A stretch of DNA of 64,000 nt, from positions 2,480,001-2,544,000 of the forward strand of contig JAPFFF010000012.1 of NCBI GenBank assembly GCA_039105265.1, read 5' to 3'. The DNA is from Tritrichomonas musculus. Its lineage: Eukaryota > Parabasalia > Tritrichomonadida > Tritrichomonadidae. The position numbers were made by a program, and so were the translations under genes. A model generated the notes under the pieces. The model saw only the letters and a list, made by a program, of their open reading frames with translations, was not told the DNA's origin and did not search any database. Shown here piece by piece: positions 40,474 through 51,287 of the stretch; the stretch's first letter is position 1; each line of letters starts with the position of its first letter.

Positions 40474-43400
40474 TCAATTGAATGTTGCAGGAATAAAGAA
40501 TACCATTCCATTTTCGCAAAGCGTAACAACAGTATGATGACTTTCCATATAAGACAAATTAATCACATTTGATGAAGATTCAAATATTGGATTTCCTATT
40601 TGGCAATAAAATGCTTCAAAGGCGAAAACTTTATTTTTAGAATCAGCAAATAGCACAAAATCAAAACCTTTTTCGTCCCTCCAAGTTGTCATTTTCTTCA
40701 CTGAATTTTCAATTTCAACTTTTCTAATTAAATAACCATTGGTACCAAATACAGCTAGGTAATGAGTTGATTTTCCTTCAGACAATGATCGCATATAAAC
40801 AACTGTGAAACCCCAAGATAGAGTGATCAAAAGTTGAATTGGTTTAGCATCTAAATCAACTATTTTAATAATTGAATGAGATGTCATTGAACAAAACATC
40901 AAAGAATTGTCTCGTGTTCCACAAACAAGTGAATGAAAAGTTGACGAAATATCACAACATTTTACAAAATCTCTGAATGATGGAATTGAAAATTGCACTT
41001 TAAGTAAATAATTAGAATTTGGATTATTACTTGATTTTGACTTACTTGTGCCCTCAAAGGAATAAAGATAAATTTTTGAATCTTTATTTGCAACAGCTAA
41101 CCATTTACAGCCATCTGTTGAAATTGCTGTAATATCGTTTCTCTGACGGACAACTCGCTCTGATTTGCCACTTTTAGGATCAAGTAAATAAAGATCACTT
41201 TTTTGGTAACTGTCTACAATAAAGAACTTTTTCCAAAGGCTGATTGATGAATTTCCGTTATTTAAACTGGAATTGGGACCTTGATTTGAAGCATTGAATC
41301 CGAAATATGAATCAAAAAGCGAAGAAGAAGACGAAACAGTTGGCGATGAAAAAGCAGGCATCCAAAGTGTTTGATCAAATTTTGATGGCTCAAAATGAGA
41401 ATTCCCTTTTTCTATTGTTGGATGTTGAATTTGAGTTAAATCAGTTGAATAGCGTGAATAGGGAACGTTTCCGTCTGCTTCATTTAAATTCAAAAATGAG
41501 ATGAATTTTTGTGAAGAAGCTCTTCGAATTTTTTCGCTCCTCGAAGTAGGAGAAGGATTATTTGGTGTTAATGAAGATTGTGGTAAAAGATTTGAATCCG
41601 ACTTTTCATCGATCTCGAAATCTGAACATGATTTAATAAGATCATTTATATCTATATCATTTTCTATACATGCTCCATTTGAATCAATTGTAAGGAGAGC
41701 AATTGTTTTAAGGTCGCTCAAAAATACTATAGTGCCAACATTAATTTTATTTTGATTTTTGATCTTAAAGGTCAATTTATTGTCCAAAACTGTTTTTTCA
41801 ACTTTTAATCTTAGTGGATGAGGTTTGTCAAACAGTTGCTTTGGAATCTGGCCTACATAGCTAAGAATAGCTTCAATTGTAGGCGCTTCACTAACTAAAT
41901 CAAGTTCTGATTCTTTATCCCATATTTCAGGATACATTTCAGGGCAAAATACGTTATCAGATTCAATTGCTTTTTGGCCCCTTGATTTATCGCCCCAAAT
42001 CAAGTCAATCCATTCATTTAAATGTGCTGATACATATTCAGACTCAAGTGCTTTTCGATGTAAATAAATAAATTCATAAGCAGCAACAATTGGTTCTTTA
42101 GATTCTTTGTCAATCCAATTTGGAAGTTCAACATCATCTACTTTCTTTCCATTTGAAACTCCCAAATCAAATTTATTTAAATTAACTAAAAACTCAGGTT
42201 GAAAATAGAATTCTGGAATTAATTCACGAAAATCTGAACTTAATTTCAATACTGAATCAAAAGCCTCAGCAATAGATTTAAATTGTCTATCAGCTGCATC
42301 AAATTGGTCGTCTTGTTCTTTTATCTGTAACGTCGTAAAAGGCTCGACTCTTACAAGCCACAAGAATACAATCAATGGTGATACATATCCGCTTGAAAAC
42401 AAGTAAGGAAGGCTTTCCATTGATCTTTTTATATCCTCGAATTTTTCTTTTCCCAGAGTTCCGACCGGTTTTGACAAATCACGAAATACATTTTGATCAT
42501 TCAAATCCAACTTCGAACTTGTATAATCCTTCAGAATCCACGGCATCACTGGGTACTGAGAAGGATTATTAAACGATCTTCCGCTAAGTACGTTCAATAT
42601 CATCAAGTAATCGAAATTTGAAATTTTTTTATTTTGCCAAAGCGCTGTGCATTTAGAAAAAACCGCCAAATGTTTTGACGGTTGAGTTTGTAAGAAAAAC
42701 GGTTTTTGGGATGACTTTTTCAATGTCTTGAATTGCTTGATTATTTCTGCCGATTTGACATTTGGAAAATTGACGAAATACGAGATTCCGTCATCCAAGA
42801 AAATTTCAATTGCCGTTTCTCTATGGAGTAACGTACGTTGTAAAACGGCGGTTATATTTTCGTTCTTAATTACACGGGCGCTTTGGACTGATTTTGTAAT
42901 AACCACGCACTCTTTCTGGAGGGAAAACAGAGCATCGTAACTGTGTGTTACTGTGACAATTTCGCAAGTCGATTCAAACACGCATTTTGAATTTTCAGAG
43001 GGAACGATGATGTTTTCTGAACTTGAGCCCATTTGGTCGGTTGCATTGAAAATTTGTGAAGGCTCTGTGCCGAAATCAGTCATGCTTTCGAGCAAGTTTG
43101 AGTTGCTGATGCTGAACAAACTTCGCGTCTGATTGAAGTTGCTAGATGAATTCAAAAGGTTAATTAAAGTGTCACTTTTTCCAAGACTTCGACCAAGTCC
43201 TTGGTCCCTCTTCTGCGCGGCCTTCTTGTGGTTGTTGAACGTGTGATTAGGACGCATCCTAAACGGACATAGAGAAGCGCAAAGAACAAAGTCCCTTTTG
43301 AAATAAATGTCTTTCTTTTTCTGCTTCTCAGACAGAGACTGTCTCCACGGCGCCCTGCCGATTGTCATTGATCTCCAAAAGTGTGTCCAAAACTTGGAAT

Positions 43401-46400
43401 GCTTAGTGTTTCTCAAGCTTAGTTTTTCTTTGAAATCAGCGATGATTTCAGTGGATGTTTGGCCGATGTCTATTTCAAAAGTGAAGCTCAATTTCTTTGC
43501 TTTTTCATCGTTCTTCTTGAGATTGTTGTAGATGCCCAGAAATGACTTGTTCTCGTGAAACGTGTTCTCATATTGCTGCAGAAACAAGTAGCTCCTATAA
43601 TGGTATGATGACGGTTGCTCGTCGAGAACTTTTTGATAATGTAGTGTATCGGCGTGCTTGTTGTAAAGTGAGTACTCATATGGCATGTTATGTTCTTTGG
43701 TCACTTTTTGAATACTGACCGTTTTTGTAGCATTTTCAGGATCATAATGAAGCATGAATGAGTTGATGAACAAAACTGAATCAAAATAAATTTCTTTAGG
43801 AAACTTCACAAAAAGTTGGTTTGCCATTCGAGCTATGTCGATGTCTTCCCAAGCATTTTCGTTGTTGATCCTCAAGCCAAAATAAATCCTATAATTGACT
43901 TTTTCAGATGTATATTGAAAAAGTTCCATCAGTTCAGAAATTTTGAAAGTGATGAAATCCAATTTGTTGAATTTCTCATGAGAAGCGGCAAGAGAAAGTG
44001 TGTCAAAAGAATGAAAGGATGATCGTTTTCCATATGTCATTTGCGATATCCTTGTCTTCTTGATCCTCGGCTCATAGTTTGAAGGACGAGGTGGTCTAGC
44101 TCTTGGTGTCATGAGTGAATTACTACTAGCATTAGAATCAGATAAATCTTTATTAATTCCCTTCTTCTCTACATTTTCTTTATTACTAATATTGATTTTG
44201 ATTTTTTTCTTGAAGTTTTTTCTATAGATTGCCTTCAAGTATTCATTGTGCTGGAAGTACGAACGAAGAAACAAGAACTGCGGAACGAGGTTAAAATATT
44301 GTCTCATTGACATTTCATCGTAAGTATTAAACTTATTCAAATAATTTCCTAATTCAATTATGAACTTTTTCTTAATAGCTTCTTGATCAGTTTTCAAGGC
44401 ACGGCCAACATTGTCAATTGTCCAAAAAACATTCTTCCATTGCTGAGGTGATATAGATATCAAAAAGTTTATCACTCTAGTATGGAACTCGTTATCATCT
44501 ATTTTATACAACGAAATGACAGACCATAGAGGCCAATAAGGTGTTGAACAATATAAAATGTTTGGTCTCAATGTATTCAAAAGCTGTACAAAAGAACTTT
44601 TGCCAAGTGAAAAAGCAATCATTGAACAAAGAGAGAAAAGTTTTGGTTCTTTTGATTCGCACATTTCTAATAATTTATTAAGAACTGGTAAATAGGCATA
44701 ACTGCCGGGAAGTTCATGAATCATTAATTCAAAATGATTGACTAAATTCATTTCTTTAATTAATGAAAGACGATAGGATCGAATGACAATATTTAAGGTC
44801 AATTCTAGTATGTTCAAATCGGTTGAATAAAGAAATAACAAGTAAAGTAAAGGCTCCATAACTTGTTCTGAATTTGCTGTCACTTTTTCTTGATTGTCAA
44901 TCAAATTGTCAACAAAATGAAGAAGGTCAATTATTTGCTGATTATCTTCAAGTGTCAAAATTTGCGAAATTAAGAACTTGAATTCATCATCAGTCAATCC
45001 TTGCATCGCCATCATCATTGCTATGTTCAACAGATGATTCCGACATGCTTGAACATCGTCTTTCTTGAAAAGTCGGCGTTCTTTCACATAAAGAATTGTG
45101 TCAACTTCAATTGCATCGTACCAAAAGAAAATTCGAAGTGATGCAATGATGTCGTTGAACTTGATCTTCTTCATAACAAATTGTAAATTCAATGGAACAA
45201 GTGAATTGTCCCAGTAACGAAGAATTCGCATCAAGTCGGATGATTCACAACGAATCCACAAATCAAACTTCATCAAAATACCAAACAAAAGATGTGAGCG
45301 ACACTTTTGATTATCAAGGGATTCAAATAACGAACAAAACCGTAAAAATGCTCTATAATTCAATTCAATATGTTTCGAGGACAACAAAATGTTTGAAATA
45401 AGAAGGAAGCTTTTTTCAGACGCAAAAAGTCGCTGTGAATTATAACTCAAAGTGAGAGACATCTCCAGGATTTCAATGAATTGTTCAAGTAAGAAAGGAA
45501 GCTTTCTTCCGTCACTAAAAGACAAGTTAACGTTCAACAGAATTGGGACCAAAATTGAAACGCCACAAATTTCAATCAAAATGTCAGTAAATGACGGTTT
45601 GTGAAGTGATCTGGCGGTTTGAATAGTGGCGGTTACATTTGATGGAATCACTTCAATCACAAAGTTGTCATTCTTGTTATGTGATGTGAAGAAAAATAAC
45701 GGATTTTTTGAGACCCTTCTGGGTCCCGCATCAAACAAGGTGATGTTAACCGTTGGATCGACTAATTCTGTGATTCCAAAGGATCCCAAAAGAACGGTTA
45801 ATTTGTCACATTTTGTAACACCAACGTTTACTTGTGACATTCCTTGTGAAAAGTCAAAATAAGGGAAAACGGTTATGGGCAAAATATTGCCGTTAACCGC
45901 CGGTTTAACTATAACTTGATTTTTTTCTTTATCTGCCACTACTGAGAAGCTGGCCAAGCTCCACTGGTTCAAAGGCAAATCAAAATCCAAGCCACCGTTC
46001 CATTGATCTGGCTTTTTCTGAAAAAAAAACGAAATTTTCTCTTGAACGAATTGAATTGTGAACTTCTGTGAATCATTGATGATCTCTGTGATTGTGATTG
46101 GCTCTTGGTTTGTGTAAATGAAGAACCAGAAGTAAACAGTGAATGATTCAGCTAGAACAACATTCGTGCTCGTCACTTGTGTCGTTGAAAAGATCGGAAG
46201 CGGTGTTGCTGGCACCTTGCTGCTATTTTGAAGCAAAATTTGCATTGAATCCAAAATTTCTTGGTAAAACCGAGGAACTGTTTCACCGTCGATTGGACAA
46301 AGCAACGACACGTACTGATGCACAAATGAAACAGAGCAAGAATGAGCAGATATCAAGCGAAGAATTAGCAAAGCTCTTGTAAAAACCTCCTTTTTAATTT

Positions 46401-49400
46401 GCATGTCGTTTCGTAACGAAATTAACCGTCCGACCAAAAAGATGTCAAATTCACCTTTTTGGAGCTGTTCACAATTCTTCGTTGAATAATTGCATAAAGA
46501 AACGATGTAATTGATTCTATTGAGCAACTTCTTTGACTTGTTGAATAGGTTGATGACTAATTTCATCGCCTTTGGCTGCTTGATGTCAAATGAAGGCTCT
46601 GTTGTCTGGAGGAACTCGCCAGCAATTGCGCAGATGAGTCTCTTGTAGAAATCGTCGCTTGGATCTGGCCCGTATAGAAAACTGGCGGTTGTATCGATCA
46701 CTGAAATGTCAGTTTGTGATATTGTATGAACAATTGAAAAACGTGTCATTATGTTCATCAATTTGTTCAGCAAATGTATGTAATAAGCACGAAAGTTCGC
46801 TGGCAAATGTGCTGACAAAGATGTATTGGTTGAATCAGGCTTTAATGCAGATGTTGAATTCGAATGAATCTTTGGTGATGATGGCGTCGATTTTGAACTT
46901 GGATCAACCGAGTCATGCTTGTTAAGACTTGCATTCGATTGTGCAAGAGGACGAGTTTTAGGACGTAAAGGTGAAGAAGGAACAGATTGCGAACTTTGCT
47001 GTTGTTGATGTTGAGGAATTAAAACAACATTTGAACTACTTGTATTTGAACTTGAATATGAATTTATACTTGAACTTGATTCAGTTGAATCTTGTTGTTC
47101 ATTTAAAGTCATTCTTTGGTTGCTTGATTTTACGTTCGTTTTTGGATTCCAATTTGTTTCTGGTTGCTCATTCAAAGTGACTTTTTGGCCAGCTTTTGTT
47201 TTTGGATTCCAATTTGATTCATCTTGTGCATTTGCGTTCTTGTTTGGCTTTTGAATCAAGTTAGGACGTGGATGATCGTGATGATGTGTTTCTGAATTGT
47301 CTCTGTTTTTCATTGGTGACTGCGGAGCTGACGTTGCTTCATGCTGGCTGTCATCGTCTGGCTTCTTCTTCAACTTACGATGAAAAGGGTATTGCGGTTG
47401 AGGTGAAGAAGCGACTTGTATCTTCTGTTTTTGAATGTCAGAAGAACTTGGAATCGAATGCCGATGAACATTCTTCACTTGAGGAGGAGTTTTCTGCTTC
47501 GTGCTGTCTTTCAAGTCTTCATCGGAATCCAGCAAAGGATTCGACTTCGGCGTCGAAGGAGAGAAACGAATTTCGAACTTCTCTTCTTTTTTCTTAGAAC
47601 GATCATCCGTGCTTGGCCTTGAGCGTCTTTTATAACGACGAGGCGTTGCAGGCAAGTTATTGTTATCTTTTTGTGGGTCATTCAACTCATTCGGATTCTG
47701 AGGAACATTGATGTTTCTGTTCGAATTCGAACGATCAGGATGCGTGAGCCGAGGCAGCGGTCTTGGATGAGACGGATTCGACGAGTTTGGCTTCTCTATC
47801 AATTTTGAAGCATGCCGAATAAGACCTGCAATGTAGATGCAAACGTCAGAAATGACAGGTTCGAAGCATCTCAGCAAATCTGCCCTTTTTGTGGCCGAGA
47901 AGGCTTCGTTGTCGAGGAAACGAATGAGTGATTCAACTTGCTGAATTTCGGGCTTTGTGAATCCGAACTCGCACGAAATGTGGAAAAGTCTTAAACAGCC
48001 GTTTATCAAGTAATCAAGAGCGGTGTTCTCGAGATAGAAAGCATCGACAATTTTCAGCAGGGTCCAGTTTCTGACGCTCTTTTCAAAGGCAAGAGAAATC
48101 ATCGCATTCACGCACAATTTCGACTCAAAAAAACGTTTCCTAAAGTCTGGGATTCTCAGCATGATATCGATAAAAGTGAAGCCAGCGAGTCGTGCTTCGC
48201 ATGATGCGGTTTTCAGTTCTTCTGAAATGTTCTGAAATTTTTGATAGAAGACGATAGAATTCATTACACTCTCAAAAACTGGAACCGATATTTCTAGTAT
48301 CTTTGAGAGGTTCGTCATGTCTGGTAAAAGACGATAGATAAACTCTGAAAAAGTGTAGGGCTTCAGTCGTATCGTTCCAAAGGCTTCAAAGATCGTATCG
48401 GCATTCTGATTGATCAGAAGTAGGAAGGCTAGATGCCTGATTGTGTTGATTCTTTGGAAGTGTTCATCATGATGAAATATCGTCTCATTTTGATGAAATA
48501 AACGGGACATGAAAATATCTTTCGGAAATTCCTCTATCTTGGGCGATTTCTTTGTTAGGATGAGAAGAAAATATAAAAAGGCTGAGATAATATCATAATA
48601 ATATGGAGATAATGAGCATGTGTTCAAAATTGAACATATTTTTTTGATCAAATTTTCTCTTAATTTGTCTTCATTCGAAACAATGTCGTAAATAAGATCA
48701 AATATATCAAGCATATCAGCAGAAATTAGTTCATTTGGAGGAAGAAGATCTGGAAAATTGGGAGGTACTTCAATAATCTTACGTATATCTGTCTCAAATG
48801 TGGGAAATGTAACTAATTTATATTCAAAAATGACTTCATTCGAAGGAAAAACAAATCCGTTGTCATTTTTATGTATTTCACACTCAAAAATTGGAGATGG
48901 ATTTTGTTTTATTTTTTCTAATATGGAATCTGGAAGCTCTGATATAATTGAAAAGGCTGTATCAATTCCAAGCGTTTTTATTGATCGCCCAAAAAATTTC
49001 AGGGCATCTTTATCTAATCCTATCAATGAGTTTTTCATCAAGGAGACAATTACCGATGTCATATAGCTAGGGCAGCGTGGGCCACATGTTCGAATGATTA
49101 TTACAACAAAATTGACAAAATGATACATATCTTTGGTAAATTTAGTTGATGTTGGATCAATGATTCGATTGCCAAGTTTTAATAATAAATCAAAAGCATT
49201 TTGAGGAAGATCACTATTCATTGTTAAAAATTCAACTATCGGTGGGAAAATATCAGTAATATTTGTAATATATGTTGATTCAACAAGTTCAGAATACGCA
49301 TTCATAAATGCTGAAGCAGCATAAATACGATTTTTGCTAACGACTCTGCAATTTTTGAAGTTCATTATTCTAAGTAAACATTGTAATAAAATTAATATAT

Positions 49401-49761
49401 CTTTTGTTGAATGATTTTGAATGAAATTAATATACCATGTAATAAATGAATGTAAAACAATTAAGACAATATAATCTGGTGCTGTAACTATTTCATTAAT
49501 GGATTGATTTTCTGGTCGAGATAATTCTTCCAAAAATTCTGTATAAAAACGAAATGAAAATGAATGTTTTTTAAGAAGAATAAAAAAATCCACGCCGTTT
49601 TTGTAATCGCTTGCATATTTCTTAAAATTGATAATTGGAAATTTCCCCTTTGGTACTAATTCCTTCAATTGTGGTCTCAAACTCGAAAATTGATTGTTGT
49701 CATCTAGTTTGATGGAAAAAATAGAATAGCAAAGTTCGTTTTGAGATAAAAAATTAATCAT
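40474..49761 (-). CDS. BEACH-WD40 protein, 3095 residues (LYST/LRBA/neurobeachin class)
   Basis: This is a single uninterrupted frame from ATG at 49761. By position: residues 1-650 are helical (armadillo-like); 655-985 are Ser/Pro/Asn-rich and disordered; about 1195-1400 resemble a concanavalin-like lectin domain (ESFTVYFWFFIYTN, then FDLPLNQWSLASFSV); 1400-2000 are helical. About 2250-2355 form the PH-BEACH domain. The BEACH domain spans 2360-2645 (NFDYLMILNVLSGRSFNNPS, then YPVMPWILKDY, FRDLSKPVG, YLFSSGYVSPLIVFLWLVR, FVNFPNV upstream). The C-terminal 2670-3095 form a WD40-like propeller. BEACH proteins act in vesicle and lysosome traffic and membrane fission/fusion. The length and domain order match large eukaryotic members. 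The Asn-Pro-x-Gln-Tyr-Pro motif and the family identity are clear. The paralogue within the family cannot be fixed by eye. Confidence 0.95.
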   Translation of the reverse strand: MINFLSQNELCYSIFSIKLDDNNQFSSLRPQLKELVPKGKFPIINFKKYASDYKNGVDFFILLKKHSFSFRFYTEFLEELSRPENQSINEIVTAPDYIVLIVLHSFITWYINFIQNHSTKDILILLQCLLRIMNFKNCRVVSKNRIYAASAFMNAYSELVESTYITNITDIFPPIVEFLTMNSDLPQNAFDLLLKLGNRIIDPTSTKFTKDMYHFVNFVVIIIRTCGPRCPSYMTSVIVSLMKNSLIGLDKDALKFFGRSIKTLGIDTAFSIISELPDSILEKIKQNPSPIFECEIHKNDNGFVFPSNEVIFEYKLVTFPTFETDIRKIIEVPPNFPDLLPPNELISADMLDIFDLIYDIVSNEDKLRENLIKKICSILNTCSLSPYYYDIISAFLYFLLILTKKSPKIEEFPKDIFMSRLFHQNETIFHHDEHFQRINTIRHLAFLLLINQNADTIFEAFGTIRLKPYTFSEFIYRLLPDMTNLSKILEISVPVFESVMNSIVFYQKFQNISEELKTASCEARLAGFTFIDIMLRIPDFRKRFFESKLCVNAMISLAFEKSVRNWTLLKIVDAFYLENTALDYLINGCLRLFHISCEFGFTKPEIQQVESLIRFLDNEAFSATKRADLLRCFEPVISDVCIYIAGLIRHASKLIEKPNSSNPSHPRPLPRLTHPDRSNSNRNINVPQNPNELNDPQKDNNNLPATPRRYKRRSRPSTDDRSKKKEEKFEIRFSPSTPKSNPLLDSDEDLKDSTKQKTPPQVKNVHRHSIPSSSDIQKQKIQVASSPQPQYPFHRKLKKKPDDDSQHEATSAPQSPMKNRDNSETHHHDHPRPNLIQKPNKNANAQDESNWNPKTKAGQKVTLNEQPETNWNPKTNVKSSNQRMTLNEQQDSTESSSSINSYSSSNTSSSNVVLIPQHQQQQSSQSVPSSPLRPKTRPLAQSNASLNKHDSVDPSSKSTPSSPKIHSNSTSALKPDSTNTSLSAHLPANFRAYYIHLLNKLMNIMTRFSIVHTISQTDISVIDTTASFLYGPDPSDDFYKRLICAIAGEFLQTTEPSFDIKQPKAMKLVINLFNKSKKLLNRINYIVSLCNYSTKNCEQLQKGEFDIFLVGRLISLRNDMQIKKEVFTRALLILRLISAHSCSVSFVHQYVSLLCPIDGETVPRFYQEILDSMQILLQNSSKVPATPLPIFSTTQVTSTNVVLAESFTVYFWFFIYTNQEPITITEIINDSQKFTIQFVQEKISFFFQKKPDQWNGGLDFDLPLNQWSLASFSVVADKEKNQVIVKPAVNGNILPITVFPYFDFSQGMSQVNVGVTKCDKLTVLLGSFGITELVDPTVNITLFDAGPRRVSKNPLFFFTSHNKNDNFVIEVIPSNVTATIQTARSLHKPSFTDILIEICGVSILVPILLNVNLSFSDGRKLPFLLEQFIEILEMSLTLSYNSQRLFASEKSFLLISNILLSSKHIELNYRAFLRFCSLFESLDNQKCRSHLLFGILMKFDLWIRCESSDLMRILRYWDNSLVPLNLQFVMKKIKFNDIIASLRIFFWYDAIEVDTILYVKERRLFKKDDVQACRNHLLNIAMMMAMQGLTDDEFKFLISQILTLEDNQQIIDLLHFVDNLIDNQEKVTANSEQVMEPLLYLLFLYSTDLNILELTLNIVIRSYRLSLIKEMNLVNHFELMIHELPGSYAYLPVLNKLLEMCESKEPKLFSLCSMIAFSLGKSSFVQLLNTLRPNILYCSTPYWPLWSVISLYKIDDNEFHTRVINFLISISPQQWKNVFWTIDNVGRALKTDQEAIKKKFIIELGNYLNKFNTYDEMSMRQYFNLVPQFLFLRSYFQHNEYLKAIYRKNFKKKIKINISNKENVEKKGINKDLSDSNASSNSLMTPRARPPRPSNYEPRIKKTRISQMTYGKRSSFHSFDTLSLAASHEKFNKLDFITFKISELMELFQYTSEKVNYRIYFGLRINNENAWEDIDIARMANQLFVKFPKEIYFDSVLFINSFMLHYDPENATKTVSIQKVTKEHNMPYEYSLYNKHADTLHYQKVLDEQPSSYHYRSYLFLQQYENTFHENKSFLGIYNNLKKNDEKAKKLSFTFEIDIGQTSTEIIADFKEKLSLRNTKHSKFWTHFWRSMTIGRAPWRQSLSEKQKKKDIYFKRDFVLCASLCPFRMRPNHTFNNHKKAAQKRDQGLGRSLGKSDTLINLLNSSSNFNQTRSLFSISNSNLLESMTDFGTEPSQIFNATDQMGSSSENIIVPSENSKCVFESTCEIVTVTHSYDALFSLQKECVVITKSVQSARVIKNENITAVLQRTLLHRETAIEIFLDDGISYFVNFPNVKSAEIIKQFKTLKKSSQKPFFLQTQPSKHLAVFSKCTALWQNKKISNFDYLMILNVLSGRSFNNPSQYPVMPWILKDYTSSKLDLNDQNVFRDLSKPVGTLGKEKFEDIKRSMESLPYLFSSGYVSPLIVFLWLVRVEPFTTLQIKEQDDQFDAADRQFKSIAEAFDSVLKLSSDFRELIPEFYFQPEFLVNLNKFDLGVSNGKKVDDVELPNWIDKESKEPIVAAYEFIYLHRKALESEYVSAHLNEWIDLIWGDKSRGQKAIESDNVFCPEMYPEIWDKESELDLVSEAPTIEAILSYVGQIPKQLFDKPHPLRLKVEKTVLDNKLTFKIKNQNKINVGTIVFLSDLKTIALLTIDSNGACIENDIDINDLIKSCSDFEIDEKSDSNLLPQSSLTPNNPSPTSRSEKIRRASSQKFISFLNLNEADGNVPYSRYSTDLTQIQHPTIEKGNSHFEPSKFDQTLWMPAFSSPTVSSSSSLFDSYFGFNASNQGPNSSLNNGNSSISLWKKFFIVDSYQKSDLYLLDPKSGKSERVVRQRNDITAISTDGCKWLAVANKDSKIYLYSFEGTSKSKSSNNPNSNYLLKVQFSIPSFRDFVKCCDISSTFHSLVCGTRDNSLMFCSMTSHSIIKIVDLDAKPIQLLITLSWGFTVVYMRSLSEGKSTHYLAVFGTNGYLIRKVEIENSVKKMTTWRDEKGFDFVLFADSKNKVFAFEAFYCQIGNPIFESSSNVINLSYMESHHTVVTLCENGMVFFIPATFN

Positions 49762-50270
49762 TTATAAAGTTTATTTCAATCCGTTTTGTTTATCTGAAAA
49801 GTATAAAAACATTTCAATTAAAGTTTTATTTTGAATAAATTAATATGGCCTTTTCTCTTGAAATTTAATTGTTTATTCTTTTTATTATTAATAATATTGT
49901 GTATATATTTATTTTAAATTTATATTTATCATTAAATTATTAAATTAATTAGAATATTTCTGTATTTAGCTAAATATTTTTTTGAAACCGATATTAAATA
50001 ATTCAAAAAAATTTTTTTTGATGTGAATCAAAAATTCTGAAATCGAAAAGAAAGCAATTTCGCACATATCATCAAATCGTTGCATCAAAAGATAAAATAA
50101 ATGTTATAAACTATCTGATTAAACAAATTTCATTAAATCTCAATAAATTATATAATTTATTCATGATTGGGCAAGTTTAAAATTTTCTTTAAAAGTCAAA
50201 TAAAATTTGATTTAAACTCCCTTAAAATAATATTGTCATAAAAAAATCGACTAAAATTTTCGTAAGTTTA
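49762..50270. other. AT-rich intergenic between BEACH and kinase genes
   Basis: It holds the BEACH upstream region and the kinase 3' flank. No further feature is seen. Confidence 0.6.
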
Positions 50271-51287
50271 TTAAGAAATGGCATAAAAATCAAATTCTTG
50301 AGTTTCTTCGATTTTGTTTTGTGAATTTCGTTCACCATTGCTTGATGTTGATGAGAAGTGACTGGAACCTGATCTTGGATCATACTCAAAACTATCAATT
50401 GATTGAATAAATTCATGAACTTTTGACTTGTTTGTTTTAGGAAAGAAGAAGTCATCGCTTTCGTCAAATTCATTAATAATATCGTCAAATGAAGGTCTTT
50501 CATTGATATCATTTGACCAACATCGTTTAATAAGTGAGGCGTAATATTCTGGCACATCATTTGGGATTTTGTATCTTTTTCCATTTGTCACAGCGCTCAC
50601 AAGCTGATTAAGCGTTCTTGGCTGAATTCCTTCAAATTTATAATCAACTGTGAACATTGAAAGAAGAGTCACAGCAAATGCGTAGACATCAATTTTTTTA
50701 GTTATTTTCTCTTCTTCATCAGTAAATAATTCAGGGGCCATGAAATAAGGGGTCCCTAATTTCCCTGTCATTTTTGTTCCTTCTTGACAAATTCTCGAAA
50801 GTCCAAAATCTGACAAAACTGGATGAAACTCTTCATCTAAGAAAATATTTTCTGGTTTCAGATCGCGATGAACAATGTTGTTTCGATGCAAGTATAACAT
50901 AGCACTTGCAATTCCATATACAATTATTGTTCGTTGTGTGCCATTCAATTTTTTTTCATGATTTTCTTCTTTCAATATTTCATCCAACGTGTTATTTGGC
51001 AAATATTTTGTATATATTTGAAACGTCTGCTCTTTCTTTGATGGAAATGTTATTCCAAGCAATTCAATTAGGCATGGATGATGCAAACTTGCCATTATCG
51101 AAACTTCTCGAATGAAATTAATTTGCATATCATAGTCCGTTAAATCAACTTGTATTTTTTTTAATGCTACTTTCTGTTCTTTATCATCTTTTGGATAAAC
51201 TAGATATACAGTTCCAAAAGTGCCTTCTCCAATTAGATTATTCTCATCAATATAATCAGATGGATCAACTACATAATTATAAAGCAT
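50271..51287 (-). CDS. Protein kinase, TKL-like, 338 residues
   Basis: ATG is at 51287. The kinase domain spans residues 10-270. It shows the glycine loop GEGTFGTVYLV (about 21-31), the VAIK-type Lys in VALKK, the αC Glu in FIREVSIMASLHHP, the catalytic loop IVHRDLKPENIFLD, the DFGLS magnesium site, and the activation segment GTPYFMAPE. CWSNDINERPSFDDII near the end is the RPSF-type motif common in tyrosine-kinase-like (TKL) Ser/Thr kinases. All catalytic residues are present, so it should phosphorylate Ser/Thr. The C-terminal 65 residues are Ser-rich and disordered. No membrane segment is present, so it is probably cytosolic. A decayed relative lies at 33.5 kb. An initiator-like TCAATT precedes the ATG. 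Confidence 0.95.
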   Translation of the reverse strand: MLYNYVVDPSDYIDENNLIGEGTFGTVYLVYPKDDKEQKVALKKIQVDLTDYDMQINFIREVSIMASLHHPCLIELLGITFPSKKEQTFQIYTKYLPNNTLDEILKEENHEKKLNGTQRTIIVYGIASAMLYLHRNNIVHRDLKPENIFLDEEFHPVLSDFGLSRICQEGTKMTGKLGTPYFMAPELFTDEEEKITKKIDVYAFAVTLLSMFTVDYKFEGIQPRTLNQLVSAVTNGKRYKIPNDVPEYYASLIKRCWSNDINERPSFDDIINEFDESDDFFFPKTNKSKVHEFIQSIDSFEYDPRSGSSHFSSTSSNGERNSQNKIEETQEFDFYAIS